Part shown: positions 1-6,851 of the stretch, one piece after another
Position numbering within the stretch: the stretch's first letter is position 1
Layout of the letters: each line of letters starts with the position of its first letter
Origin: Rikenellaceae bacterium
GTDB taxonomy: Bacteria; Bacteroidota; Bacteroidia; Bacteroidales; UBA932
Reading direction: 5' to 3'
Assembly: GCA_900769735.1 (NCBI GenBank)
Contig: CAAGHY010000161.1
Location: forward strand, 1-34,420
DNA: 34,420 nucleotides
Translations under genes and position numbers: made by a program
Notes under the pieces: model-generated
Database searches by the model: none
What the model was told of the DNA's origin: nothing
Seen by the model: only the letters and a program-made list of their open reading frames with translations

Positions 1-191
1 CCTACCACGTTAGCCAAGCCAACGGCAATCTCGGTTTTTTCAGTACAGCCTTTATTCCAAGCCCAGAAGATGATTCCAAGCACAACAATACCGACCAACA
101 CCCAAATAGCTGCTGAAGTACCCCAACCCTTTTTGTGACCACACTCAAGCTCTCGCATTGCTGCATAGTCCTGCAAATTAAAATCTGCCAT
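1..191 (-). CDS. Small membrane protein, cut by the window edge
   Basis: The ATG is at 191-189 and the frame stays open to base 1, giving 63 codons of an incomplete gene. A hydrophilic N-terminus with a Cys-His pair is followed by one strong hydrophobic segment at about residues 27-45 (rich in Val, Ile, Leu and Trp), then a polar stretch. It is probably a single-pass inner-membrane protein. It is the last gene seen downstream of the lysis region. I do not recognise the family; a holin or spanin component is possible but only by position. Confidence 0.6.
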   Translation of the reverse strand, partial: MADFNLQDYAAMRELECGHKKGWGTSAAIWVLVGIVVLGIIFWAWNKGCTEKTEIAVGLANVV

Positions 192-276
192 AATACTTTG
201 TTTTTAATTGTTAAACACTCTTTTCAGTTTGCAAACCTTACATAACAAACAAAGCAATGGAGTGGTTGTTGTGGTT

Positions 277-296
277 ATTCCATTGTGTTGGATATA
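277..296 (-). promoter_or_regulatory. Shared dyad motif, copy 1
   Basis: On the minus strand this reads TATATCCAACACAATGGAAT. It matches 17 of 20 bases of the copies at 17165-17184 and 23388-23407. Here the inner dyad is reduced to TCCA/TGGA. It lies 86 bp upstream of the leftmost gene, in noncoding DNA. It may be an operator or part of a phage-specific promoter. Confidence 0.45.
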
Positions 297-301
297 GTTG
301 C

Positions 302-345
302 TATAGAATTTCTGCCTATAGATTTTTACCCCAAGAATTTCTATA
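302..345. repeat. Imperfect inverted repeat in noncoding DNA
   Basis: The 12-base arms 302-313 and 334-345 pair at 11 of 12 positions (one T/T mismatch) around a 20-nt AT-rich loop. It lies in the 192-435 gap, between the terminator of the 436-918 gene and the shared motif copy. It has no U-tract of its own, so it is not a clear terminator. Confidence 0.4.
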
Positions 346-375
346 AGGCATATATCTATATACACAAATGCTCAC

Positions 376-410
376 TTGCGGATATTGCGGATATTGCGGA
401 TATTGCGGAA
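376..410. repeat. 9-bp tandem repeat, about 3.9 copies
   Basis: The unit TTGCGGATA occurs at 376-384, 385-393 and 394-402, followed by a partial copy at 403-410. It lies in the 192-435 noncoding gap, just past the terminator at 413-436. No coding role is visible. Confidence 0.8.
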
Positions 411-412
411 AT

Positions 413-436
413 AAAAAAGGAGAGCCTTTGCCCTCC
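413..436 (-). terminator. Intrinsic terminator of the 436-918 gene
   Basis: On the minus strand a 7-bp stem (430-436 with 419-425, one G-U pair) and an AAAG tetraloop are followed by six T at 418-413. The hairpin begins on the last base of the stop codon of the gene at 436-918, so it ends that transcript. Confidence 0.75.
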
Positions 437-918
437 TACCATTGAATTATACTATACTGCACCCCGAAGCCGATATAAGGATAAAACTGATTGTTCACTA
501 TACCAACTCCCACTTGTGGCCCTATTCCCCATTTCTTTGGCTTCTCAGTCACTTTCTCTACTTGGTACACATACTTTGTTGTAGTCTTGGGATATACCCT
601 AATTTCCTCCAAAAACGCGTTGATACCGCTAATCTTAGCATAGTAAGTGCTATCCTTGTATTCCTTGATCTCCTGGAACAACATCTGACCGCCAACGAAT
701 ACCGTATCAGTAAGCATGATAGTATCCCTTACCACTACCTTGTACGGTACAGGCTTCGGGAAATATTGCGTATCAATCTGCGTAATCAGAGTTGTATCCC
801 TTATTATCTTTAGTTCTGGCATCTGCGGCTTGTTGCATAATCTCGTTAGCATCATACCTATACATATCCCTGCACATAGCAGCAACAATGGGGTTAAAAT
901 CTTTGTCTTGGTCTCCAT
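436..918 (-). CDS. Membrane-anchored periplasmic protein, spanin-like candidate
   Basis: This 160-residue protein starts with a short charged tail and a membrane segment at about residues 8-28, followed by a soluble domain. The middle has several DTxx strands and the C-terminus is rich in Gly, Tyr and Phe (about 130-158), ending in Trp. The topology suggests an inner-membrane anchor with the body in the periplasm. It resembles a small family found near Bacteroides phage lysis genes (DUF6808-like, from memory). A Cys in the hydrophobic segment does not fit a good lipobox. It has its own terminator and follows a long noncoding block, so it is probably transcribed separately. A spanin role is inferred from location only. 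Confidence 0.6.
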   Translation of the reverse strand: METKTKILTPLLLLCAGICIGMMLTRLCNKPQMPELKIIRDTTLITQIDTQYFPKPVPYKVVVRDTIMLTDTVFVGGQMLFQEIKEYKDSTYYAKISGINAFLEEIRVYPKTTTKYVYQVEKVTEKPKKWGIGPQVGVGIVNNQFYPYIGFGVQYSIIQW

Positions 919-933
919 TATTCATAATCAATT

Positions 934-966
934 TTCGTGTGTAATTCGTGTGTAATTCGTGTGTAA
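934..966. repeat. 11-bp tandem repeat, three perfect copies
   Basis: TTCGTGTGTAA occurs exactly at 934-944, 945-955 and 956-966. The array ends 16 bp upstream of the ATG at 918 and sits just after the hairpin at 972-999. On the minus strand it lies in the leader of the 436-918 gene, so it could affect translation or bind a regulator. Confidence 0.8.
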
Positions 967-999
967 ATAAAAAGCGGCAATCACCCCTGACTACCGCTT
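965..999 (-). terminator. Terminator-like hairpin, fourth of the array
   Basis: The stem 989-999 with 972-982 has 11 base pairs with two G-U pairs and a 6-nt loop, followed on the minus strand by a T-rich tract. It lies in the leader of the 436-918 gene. Either that gene has a promoter downstream of it, or read-through is controlled here. Confidence 0.6.
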
Positions 1000-1052
1000 A
1001 ATTCACACAATTTGCAACCGTTGGTTTATAAAAAATTAATATCACCACTAAA

Positions 1053-1157
1053 ATATAAACTATTTCCAAATAAAAAAGGCAGCACTCTACCGAATGCTAC
1101 CTAATCGCACATACATTTACATCCATTTTGGATGTGACAAATATATAAACTATTTCC
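1053..1157 (-). repeat. 15-bp direct repeat pair preceding two hairpins
   Basis: The 15-mer GGAAATAGTTTATAT (minus strand) occurs exactly at 1157-1143 and 1067-1053. Each copy lies upstream of a terminator hairpin (1077-1102 and 972-999), so the block looks like a duplicated module. The first copy overlaps a good -7 box. Confidence 0.65.
1072..1102 (-). terminator. Intrinsic terminator, third of the array
   Basis: An 8-bp stem (1095-1102 with 1077-1084, one G-U pair) around a 10-nt loop is followed by a run of T at 1076-1072 on the minus strand. It lies about 30 nt past the promoter-like site at 1138-1167, so any transcript from there would be very short. Confidence 0.65.
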
Positions 1158-1167
1158 GTTTTACAAA
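1138..1167 (-). promoter_or_regulatory. Bacteroidetes-type promoter candidate
   Basis: The minus strand has TTTG at 1167-1164, an 18-bp spacer and TATATTTG at 1145-1138. This fits the Bacteroidetes -33 TTTG / -7 TAnnTTTG pattern, with a spacer one base shorter than usual. A 6-bp dyad (ACATCC/GGATGT, 1119-1135) covers the expected start and could be an operator or the first RNA stem. Confidence 0.5.
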
Positions 1168-1170
1168 ATT

Positions 1171-1212
1171 AAAAACGCCCCTCAAGTATGCTGCTTTCGC
1201 TCGTCTGAGAGG
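1171..1212 (-). terminator. Intrinsic terminator, second of the array
   Basis: A 7-bp stem (1206-1212 with 1178-1184, one G-U) encloses a loop with an inner GC-GAAA-GC hairpin. Two bases later the minus strand has five T (1175-1171), then more A/T. It lies directly after the hairpin at 1225-1254. Confidence 0.6.
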
Positions 1213-1218
1213 ATTATT

Positions 1219-1318
1219 AAAAATAAGAGCACCAAGTTGCAGCTTGATACTCTTTATTAAGATTCTAGTTTAGTGGTATTTACAGAAGACTTCTCATCTT
1301 CTGGCAGGAATCTTATTT
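1219..1318 (-). ncRNA. Candidate small RNA of about 100 nt
   Basis: Starting after the -7 box at 1332-1325, the minus strand folds into a closing stem of 7 bp (1308-1314 with 1259-1265) holding an inner 6-bp hairpin (1297-1302 with 1284-1289). A 12-bp terminator hairpin (1243-1254 with 1225-1236, two G-U pairs) and a T-rich tail follow. No reading frame fits. Promoter, structured body and terminator in 100 nt is the standard layout of a small RNA. An alternative is a plain terminator for the lysis operon with a structured 3' end. Transcription has not been shown. Confidence 0.4.
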
Positions 1319-1324
1319 TCTTTA

Positions 1325-1351
1325 CAAAGGTAATATTTTTTTCTTTACAAA
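1325..1351 (-). promoter_or_regulatory. Promoter-like -7 box before the small RNA
   Basis: The minus strand has TACCTTTG at 1332-1325, a perfect TAnnTTTG box. TTTG lies at 1351-1348, but the spacer is 15 bp, shorter than the usual 19-21. The region is also an imperfect direct repeat (CTTTGTAAAG twice), so the match may partly reflect AT-rich composition. Confidence 0.35.
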
Positions 1352-1406
1352 GAAAATATTTTTTCGGTAGCCAGTATTTCAAAGAGCCTAAAGTGGTCTA
1401 ATTTGA

Positions 1407-1706
1407 CTACTTTACCGCACCTCTAAGCCAACTATGCAGATTGCAGTAATCATTCTCCAACGTATAGTCATACCACTTGATAAACTGCTCATAGCCTACA
1501 TTACCATCTACTGCTGTGATTATATCCTGCATTCCTACATAGTAGTCTCCTATGTTAGCTACGCCTCCTACATCTACCCAATCAGCATAATGCACATCCA
1601 TCTCAATAAGTTCACAGAACCTATGCAAATAAGCATCACAAGCCGCTTTGTAATCGTGGTGTAATCTCTTAGCCGTATCATTCATAAACTTTGGTTTTCT
1701 AATCAT
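1407..1706 (-). CDS. Unknown small protein after the endolysin
   Basis: The ATG at 1706-1704 overlaps the TGA of the endolysin as ATGA, which decides the start and shows translational coupling; the product has 99 residues. It has two helical parts rich in Tyr, His and Asp, and no membrane segment or signal peptide. I do not recognise the family. Its place as last gene of the lysis operon suggests a lysis accessory or host-takeover protein. The long noncoding block starts right after its stop. Confidence 0.7.
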   Translation of the reverse strand: MIRKPKFMNDTAKRLHHDYKAACDAYLHRFCELIEMDVHYADWVDVGGVANIGDYYVGMQDIITAVDGNVGYEQFIKWYDYTLENDYCNLHSWLRGAVK

Positions 1707-2257
1707 ACCTTCAGTATTCTTTTGCACCTGGCATAAAGTTTCTCACGATCCTCCAAGCCGTTATAACCGCCATTAATCTTACGGGTTATATCCCTGAATT
1801 TGCCCTCATCTGCAAGTGCATTGAGGTTATGCTTGTCCCAAAACCAACAAGCTGACCACACAGCATACTCTGGTAACGCCAAAAGCTCTGGATTGTTCAA
1901 AAAGTCAATCCCTAAATCGTTACTGATAGCCTCATAGTTGTATCTGCCCGTTACTTGGATCAAACCTCTGCCTTTATACTTCTTGCCATCCCCCTTGTGG
2001 ATATTACCCAAGTCCTTTCTACCCTCATAGGCATCCCCTCTAGCTATCTCCTCCGAGAAGCAAAGCCTACAGCTTTCGTGACCTATTTGAGCCAAAAAAG
2101 CAGCCAATCTTAAAGGGGTGTTAATTTTGTATCTTGCACAATACTCATTAAGCCAATTAACGTACTTTTTAGCCGTTGTATAGGTAGTTGCGAGCATATC
2201 ACTTAAGCTATGCTCACTCAACCTGTCTATGCCTCCAAAATCAAGAATTCTGCTCAT
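1703..2257 (-). CDS. Endolysin, glycoside hydrolase family 19 type
   Basis: This 184-residue single-domain protein has the family 19 chitinase/lysozyme pattern. The first catalytic Glu is at about residue 61 in the LAQIGHES motif, a second acidic pair is at 69-70, and the substrate-groove motif GRGLIQVTGR is at 96-105. The family cleaves the glycan backbone of peptidoglycan. There is no signal peptide or membrane segment, so it should depend on a holin for release. It overlaps the upstream coiled-coil membrane gene by 17 bp and the downstream gene by 4 bp, forming one lysis operon. Length is normal for a phage GH19 lysin. Confidence 0.9.
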   Translation of the reverse strand: MSRILDFGGIDRLSEHSLSDMLATTYTTAKKYVNWLNEYCARYKINTPLRLAAFLAQIGHESCRLCFSEEIARGDAYEGRKDLGNIHKGDGKKYKGRGLIQVTGRYNYEAISNDLGIDFLNNPELLALPEYAVWSACWFWDKHNLNALADEGKFRDITRKINGGYNGLEDREKLYARCKRILKV

Positions 2258-2753
2258 TCTGCATCATCTGTTTTAAAGTTTCCATTGACAAGCAGGACAA
2301 CTGCAAGCCACCAAGTTTAGGCTCTCTGATTTTACATCCCAAGTTGCCACAGAAGAAATACGCGATGACCGATCTCTCCTCCTGGAGCTGTGCTATAGCC
2401 TCTTCCAATACCTGCAACCTTGAAGCATTGTCCTCTGTCTTGGCGGTCAACTCCCTCAATGCCTTGGATAGTTCGTACTTATCCTCCAACAACTCAAGAT
2501 TCTCCTCCCTTGCCTCTGCAAGATGCTCCAATGCCTTGGATGCTACCTCTTCACTTTTCTCAACTCGTCTAGAATCCAAGTCCAACTCCTTCTCCTCAGT
2601 AGTCAGTTTCTCCTGCTCTGTGTGGTGCTTTTCCTGCTTGGTATCTTCACTTTTAGCTATCCACTTATAGTAGATTTCAACTAGTCCCCAGATTGAACCT
2701 CCAATCAAAAGGACAGTGCCACTCCATTCCTTGATTAAGTCTATTATTCCCAT
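2241..2753 (-). CDS. Membrane-anchored coiled-coil protein, lysis region
   Basis: Of 170 residues, the N-terminus has a membrane segment at about 13-30 and then a long charged coiled coil (about 35-135, rich in Glu, Lys and Leu). A short cysteine-containing tail follows (two Cys five residues apart at about 144 and 149, another near 159). Placed directly before the endolysin and overlapping it, it is a good candidate for a holin-like or Rz-like protein. One membrane segment with a long soluble coil fits an i-spanin topology better than a classic holin. The family is not recognised. Confidence 0.65.
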   Translation of the reverse strand: MGIIDLIKEWSGTVLLIGGSIWGLVEIYYKWIAKSEDTKQEKHHTEQEKLTTEEKELDLDSRRVEKSEEVASKALEHLAEAREENLELLEDKYELSKALRELTAKTEDNASRLQVLEEAIAQLQEERSVIAYFFCGNLGCKIREPKLGGLQLSCLSMETLKQMMQNEQNS

Positions 2754-2758
2754 TTTTT

Positions 2759-2798
2759 ACTTAAAGTATTACTTCCACTAAAGTACTTTATTTTAAGT
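2759..2798 (-). repeat. AT-rich inverted repeat before the lysis operon
   Basis: ACTTAAA (2759-2765) and TTTAAGT (2792-2798) form a 7-bp dyad with further partial pairing inside. It lies in the 57-bp gap between the DUF4376-like gene and the coiled-coil gene. It may be a weak terminator or a leader structure for the lysis operon. Confidence 0.35.
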
Positions 2799-2810
2799 GA
2801 TTGTCAAAGA

Positions 2811-3353
2811 TTAAAATCTCAATTTTTCAGGATATCCGGCTTTATAGTCATACCCCTGCACATCCTCAAGAGTCTCCAGCTTACTAACCGCAGCCAAATG
2901 CCTCTGTGTGTTATCATAGCAAGCACTTGCATACATCTCTATTGCATATAGCATAGCAATAGCATCTGAGACTTTCAGAGGGAACTGCATACCATCATAC
3001 CAAAGAGCTGTACCCACTACTCCTGTAGCTTGCTCTGCTTGGAATCTCAACAACAATCCTGCTCTAGTTGCTTTATCCAACCACATTGGAATACCTTTAA
3101 CATAAAACTGATTAACCTTATCTGAAGTATCATAGTTATTAATTCTATCCTTAAGATACTCTTTCTCCATTTTTAGCAACTCCTCTGCTGTAGGTTCTAC
3201 TGCTTTAGGTTCATACACCTCCCAGCCATCTTCAAGTAACTGCTCTTCAGTAGGACTGATAATCTGCATATCATCCTTGATTATGATGATTGTATTCTGT
3301 GCCTTATACATCGGCACACCATTAATCTTTTTATAAAATGTTTTCATATTCAT
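2811..3353 (-). CDS. DUF4376-like tail-fibre-associated protein
   Basis: The first upstream in-frame start is a TTG inside the previous gene, so I take the ATG at 3353 (a second ATG is at 3347). The C-terminal half matches, from memory, the DUF4376 domain: a short charged linker, a YDTSDKVN motif, then a WLDKATRAGLLLRF stretch and a helical tail with a conserved Trp-Tyr. The N-terminal part looks like a small fold with an LLEDGWE motif, as in tail fibre assembly proteins. It sits just after the fibre genes, which fits a fibre assembly or attachment role. It has no membrane segment. Confidence 0.65.
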   Translation of the reverse strand: MNMKTFYKKINGVPMYKAQNTIIIIKDDMQIISPTEEQLLEDGWEVYEPKAVEPTAEELLKMEKEYLKDRINNYDTSDKVNQFYVKGIPMWLDKATRAGLLLRFQAEQATGVVGTALWYDGMQFPLKVSDAIAMLYAIEMYASACYDNTQRHLAAVSKLETLEDVQGYDYKAGYPEKLRF

Positions 3354-3358
3354 TAGTT

Positions 3359-4405
3359 TTATTCTGTTACTACTGTCCAACCAGATGGAATACCATCAAC
3401 ACCAGTTACATTCCAAGTTGCATCTTTATTCTTCACAAATGTTCCTGTGGCTGCTGTACCTCTAAGCCAACTATTGGTATAGCTGCTGCCTGGGGTGGTA
3501 GTAAATTTAGCCTTAACATAGTTCAGTTTGCTACATCCATCGAACATATAATTATAACAATTACTTACTAAAGTAATAGCAGGTAACTCTGGTGCTCTCT
3601 CAAGAGCTTTACAATTATAAAACATACCCAAAAAACAGTATGGCTCCAGGGTAGCTGGCAATTTACTTGGCGCCTTTACAAGACTAGTGCATCCATCAAA
3701 CATTGAATTACATCCATTACGTCCGACACTTAGTGAATGGATGACAGAAGCTGTGGTTAATGATACACATTTATAAAACATCGAAGCACAATCCCAAAGC
3801 CCAATATGAGCCAAATGGATTTCTGGTGCATTTTCTAGCTTAGTGCAGTTATAAAACATATTCTCATAAGCTCCACTAGTATCTGAACTATCTGCGTACT
3901 TGAAACTTGTAGCAGACAATAGCGTTTTAGGCGTATTTATTTTTCTCAATGTCTTTGACATATAAAACAACGACATCGGCCAAGTCAACTCTCCAGTGTA
4001 TGAGCTGAAATCGTCTCCGTAGCACAACGACATTATAGAGCCACTAACTGTATATGTAGCATCAGGTAATATCTGCATTGAAGACAGCGATTGTGTATCT
4101 TTAATACTACTGGTCCACAATAAATTAGCTTTTAATTTAAGAGAGCTGGTAACATAGACTCTTAAGTACTTATCTGCGTCATCTTCACCCTTTAAATCTG
4201 CAGTTGCATCCCACCAAGTCGCACCATCATCTAATGAATATTCAAATGGTCGGTTATCTATGACAACATAATCTTCCCTGTCTGTATACATTCTAGCAGG
4301 GATTACCGTGACAAAACTAGGCACACTATCTGGGATTATAGTCAGATAATCCAACTTTTCCACCTCCTCCTGCGACATCATCATTCTTCTTCTCAAATTT
4401 GCCAT
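3359..4405 (-). CDS. BspA-like leucine-rich repeat fibre protein
   Basis: The ATG at 4405 is preferred, since the upstream in-frame codon is TTG. The product has about 348 residues. The N-terminus (1-130) is a tail-attachment-like part with a YSLDDGATWW motif. From about residue 180 to 305 there are five units of the form MFxxCxxLxxAP, the BspA-type leucine-rich repeat common in Bacteroidetes surface proteins. A GIPSGWTVV end follows. In phages such modules sit at the tip of fibres and bind the host. Its place between the collagen-like fibre and the DUF4376-like gene supports a receptor-binding role. There is no signal peptide, as expected for a virion protein. Confidence 0.75.
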   Translation of the reverse strand: MANLRRRMMMSQEEVEKLDYLTIIPDSVPSFVTVIPARMYTDREDYVVIDNRPFEYSLDDGATWWDATADLKGEDDADKYLRVYVTSSLKLKANLLWTSSIKDTQSLSSMQILPDATYTVSGSIMSLCYGDDFSSYTGELTWPMSLFYMSKTLRKINTPKTLLSATSFKYADSSDTSGAYENMFYNCTKLENAPEIHLAHIGLWDCASMFYKCVSLTTASVIHSLSVGRNGCNSMFDGCTSLVKAPSKLPATLEPYCFLGMFYNCKALERAPELPAITLVSNCYNYMFDGCSKLNYVKAKFTTTPGSSYTNSWLRGTAATGTFVKNKDATWNVTGVDGIPSGWTVVTE

Positions 4406-4417
4406 AATATTCAAGAT

Positions 4418-6649
4418 TTAGAAGGATGCCCAAACACCCAAGTTATTAATAATTGAAATCTGATATGTCTTGTTTGCTTCAATGCTAGGAGCATTACCAT
4501 TTGCCCACTTTACAGAAGATGGTACAGACAAAGCAGTACCCGAAGCACTTGAAGTCCACTCTACAAAATACTCATTCTGCACACTACTATTAGATGGAGT
4601 AGCAAGAGTGATTGTCAATGCAGATAATGCACTTGAAGCCTTGTAGTACTTATTGGGCACCAAGGAAACTGATGTAGTTGAGAATGAAACTAAAGCGTGT
4701 TCTGGACCAGCAGGTCCTTGAGGGCCAGTTGCTCCAGTAGCACCAGTCGCTCCCGTAGCTCCTGTTGGACCTTGAGGTCCTTGAGGGCCAGTAGCTCCGG
4801 TATCTCCTTTATCACCCTTTGGTCCTTGCGAACCAGTAGCACCTTTAAGATAGTTAAAGGTAAATGTTGTGGTTGTACCACTTGTTGAAGCTGTTACACT
4901 AGGTGTACCTACAGAGCTTATTGCTGAACCAGCAGCAGCTTTGATAGTAGGCGTTGTTCCGTTGGTTCCAGCAGCACCAGTGTCGCCCTTATCTCCCTTG
5001 TCACCTTTTGGTCCTTGAGGTCCTGTAGCTCCGGTATCTCCTTTATCACCCTTTGGCCCTTGCGAACCAGTTGCACCTGTAGCACCTGTTGCACCTACAG
5101 GGCCTTGGATACCTTGTTCACCTTGAGGTCCCACAGCCCCCTGCTCACCGGTGCTACCTTTAGTTCCATTTCTCACAACAAATGTAGATGTAGCTCCATT
5201 AGACAAGGTTACGGTAATTACATTTTCGCCACCATCAGCATCAGAAACGATTGTTTGCTCTATTGATGTTACACCCACTCCATCATCTCCTTTTTCCCCC
5301 TGTGGCCCTGAAACAACTACATCATCTGCCAGCATATTAGAGGTTATAACCTTATTACCGAGCTCTTTTTTTATGTTAATCACCCCTACCTCTTGATCAC
5401 CTTGCATAACTCGGAATGTTTGTAAGTAACCTTCCGTAGGAGTTACCTCTAACACCATTACAGAGCCTTCTGTATTATCTTCATCACCTCCCCCAGCGTT
5501 TATTTTTGCCAATAGCTCGTTTATAGCGTCTACAAGTATTTTGCTGTCAGTAGTCAAAAGTTCAACATTACCCACTTCCTTTTCCGCTTTAGCGCCCAAA
5601 GCTGCGCCCTCACGTATCTCTTCCAAATCTTCAATTTCATCCTGCTTACCAGCTATCTGTTGTTCTATCGCAGCAATAATACCCTGTAATGTTTGGGTAT
5701 CCGTAACTCCCTCCAAAAAGGCTATAATTTCATTAAATGTATCAATTGCTGCAGCAGCATTACCACTCACCAAAGCATTCAGCTGTGTCTGCAAGCTGTT
5801 CAGAGCGGCTTGAATAGCTGCATCATCAAAGTTGTTCAGTCCATTTAACTTTTCCAGCAAGGAGGTTGTAAAATCTTCGGTAGAAAGTTGCTTACCAATG
5901 ACCTTATCCACCTTATTCTCTACTTGCTTTCTAGTAGCTAAATGGGAAATATCTTGATGTGACTGCAAAGCCGTAGCGCCCAAAGCTGCACCCTCTCTAA
6001 TTTCTGCCAGATCATTTATAACATTCTGTTTATCTTTTAATAGTCTATTAACGTCTGACTCAGTTGCATAACCTTTGGACAATAATTCTTCCTCTGTCAC
6101 ATACTCTTCAGGTACCACTTGCAATGCTTTAGCGCCCAAAGCTGCGCCCTCACGTATCTCCTCCAAATCTTCAACTTCATTCTGTTTCTTCAACAATGCT
6201 GCAGTAATCACCTTATTTTGCACCGCATTCACAGATGTAGTTGACAATTCTGAATCTACAATAACAGAACCATAGTCTACAGTGGAAGTAAGATCTACAG
6301 TAATCACTTCCAGGTTGCCGGCATTGGCTACATTTTCATTGATAGTGTGAGGCACCAGTTCAAACGCCTCAGTGAAATCTACAGTGCGCATGCCATTCTC
6401 ACCTTGATTCTCAACGAGCACTAAAGTATATTTGCCCAACACTTTCTGCTCCTTGCCTTCGTATGTCAATGTTAACACATTGCCTTCAACTCCAAAGTCA
6501 AGAATTTCCACATCCGGCTTAAATAAGCCTTGCAAATAAACCTTCAGCGATTTGCCAGTTAAATCATAAGGGATAGGGATACCCCCGTTAAGCTCGCAAA
6601 TAGACCACCTGATTTGTATCGGATTCCCTATTCTAATCTTTCTCATCAT
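4418..6649 (-). CDS. Collagen-like tail fibre protein
   Basis: Start taken at the ATG at 6649 (a second at 6646), because the longer frame begins with TTG inside the neighbour; about 743 residues. The N-terminal 110 residues look like a tail-attachment (BppU-like) domain. A middle region holds three near-identical DLxEIREGAALGAxA blocks separated by coiled-coil-like parts. Gly-X-Y repeats run from about residue 446 to 455, 491 to 570 and 605 to 650, interrupted by a Thr/Ser-rich strand region. The last 93 residues form a beta-rich tip. Such triple-helical fibres trimerise and position receptor-binding tips. The repeats are also near-identical in DNA, which favours recombination. Confidence 0.85.
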   Translation of the reverse strand: MMRKIRIGNPIQIRWSICELNGGIPIPYDLTGKSLKVYLQGLFKPDVEILDFGVEGNVLTLTYEGKEQKVLGKYTLVLVENQGENGMRTVDFTEAFELVPHTINENVANAGNLEVITVDLTSTVDYGSVIVDSELSTTSVNAVQNKVITAALLKKQNEVEDLEEIREGAALGAKALQVVPEEYVTEEELLSKGYATESDVNRLLKDKQNVINDLAEIREGAALGATALQSHQDISHLATRKQVENKVDKVIGKQLSTEDFTTSLLEKLNGLNNFDDAAIQAALNSLQTQLNALVSGNAAAAIDTFNEIIAFLEGVTDTQTLQGIIAAIEQQIAGKQDEIEDLEEIREGAALGAKAEKEVGNVELLTTDSKILVDAINELLAKINAGGGDEDNTEGSVMVLEVTPTEGYLQTFRVMQGDQEVGVINIKKELGNKVITSNMLADDVVVSGPQGEKGDDGVGVTSIEQTIVSDADGGENVITVTLSNGATSTFVVRNGTKGSTGEQGAVGPQGEQGIQGPVGATGATGATGSQGPKGDKGDTGATGPQGPKGDKGDKGDTGAAGTNGTTPTIKAAAGSAISSVGTPSVTASTSGTTTTFTFNYLKGATGSQGPKGDKGDTGATGPQGPQGPTGATGATGATGATGPQGPAGPEHALVSFSTTSVSLVPNKYYKASSALSALTITLATPSNSSVQNEYFVEWTSSASGTALSVPSSVKWANGNAPSIEANKTYQISIINNLGVWASF

Positions 6650-6653
6650 CTTA

Positions 6654-6836
6654 CTATTTTTTTCCCCGTTTAGCCACTCTATAACCAATATATCCTGCCA
6701 CCAGCAAGGTTGCAACTCCAGTTATGACAAACACCACATCACCCGTTGATATTGCGCCAATAATGGTGATTAATAGGGCTACAACGCTAAGCATTATACC
6801 CATACCCTTTAAGAATTCAAGAAACTGCTTCATCAT
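6654..6836 (-). CDS. Small two-helix membrane protein
   Basis: About 60 residues. ATG codons at 6836 and 6833 are both possible; the frame before them begins with GTG. Two hydrophobic segments (about residues 10-28 and 33-53) flank a short Gly-Asp turn, and the C-terminus is basic. This is a class II holin-like topology. However, it lies in the tail operon, far from the endolysin, so holin is only one option. No family recognised. Confidence 0.6.
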   Translation of the reverse strand: MMKQFLEFLKGMGIMLSVVALLITIIGAISTGDVVFVITGVATLLVAGYIGYRVAKRGKK

Positions 6837-6851
6837 CACTTTATTTTTTAA

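Noticed and set aside
285..584. Plus-strand 99-residue frame at the left end
   Set aside because: It runs through the 9-bp repeat and the antisense of the 436-918 gene, and has low-complexity translation.
4690..4888. Repeat-rich short frames on both strands in the fibre gene
   Set aside because: They are shadows of the Gly-X-Y coding repeats.
3359..6649. Diversity-generating retroelement target
   Set aside because: Fibre genes are common targets, but no reverse transcriptase or template repeat was seen in the window.
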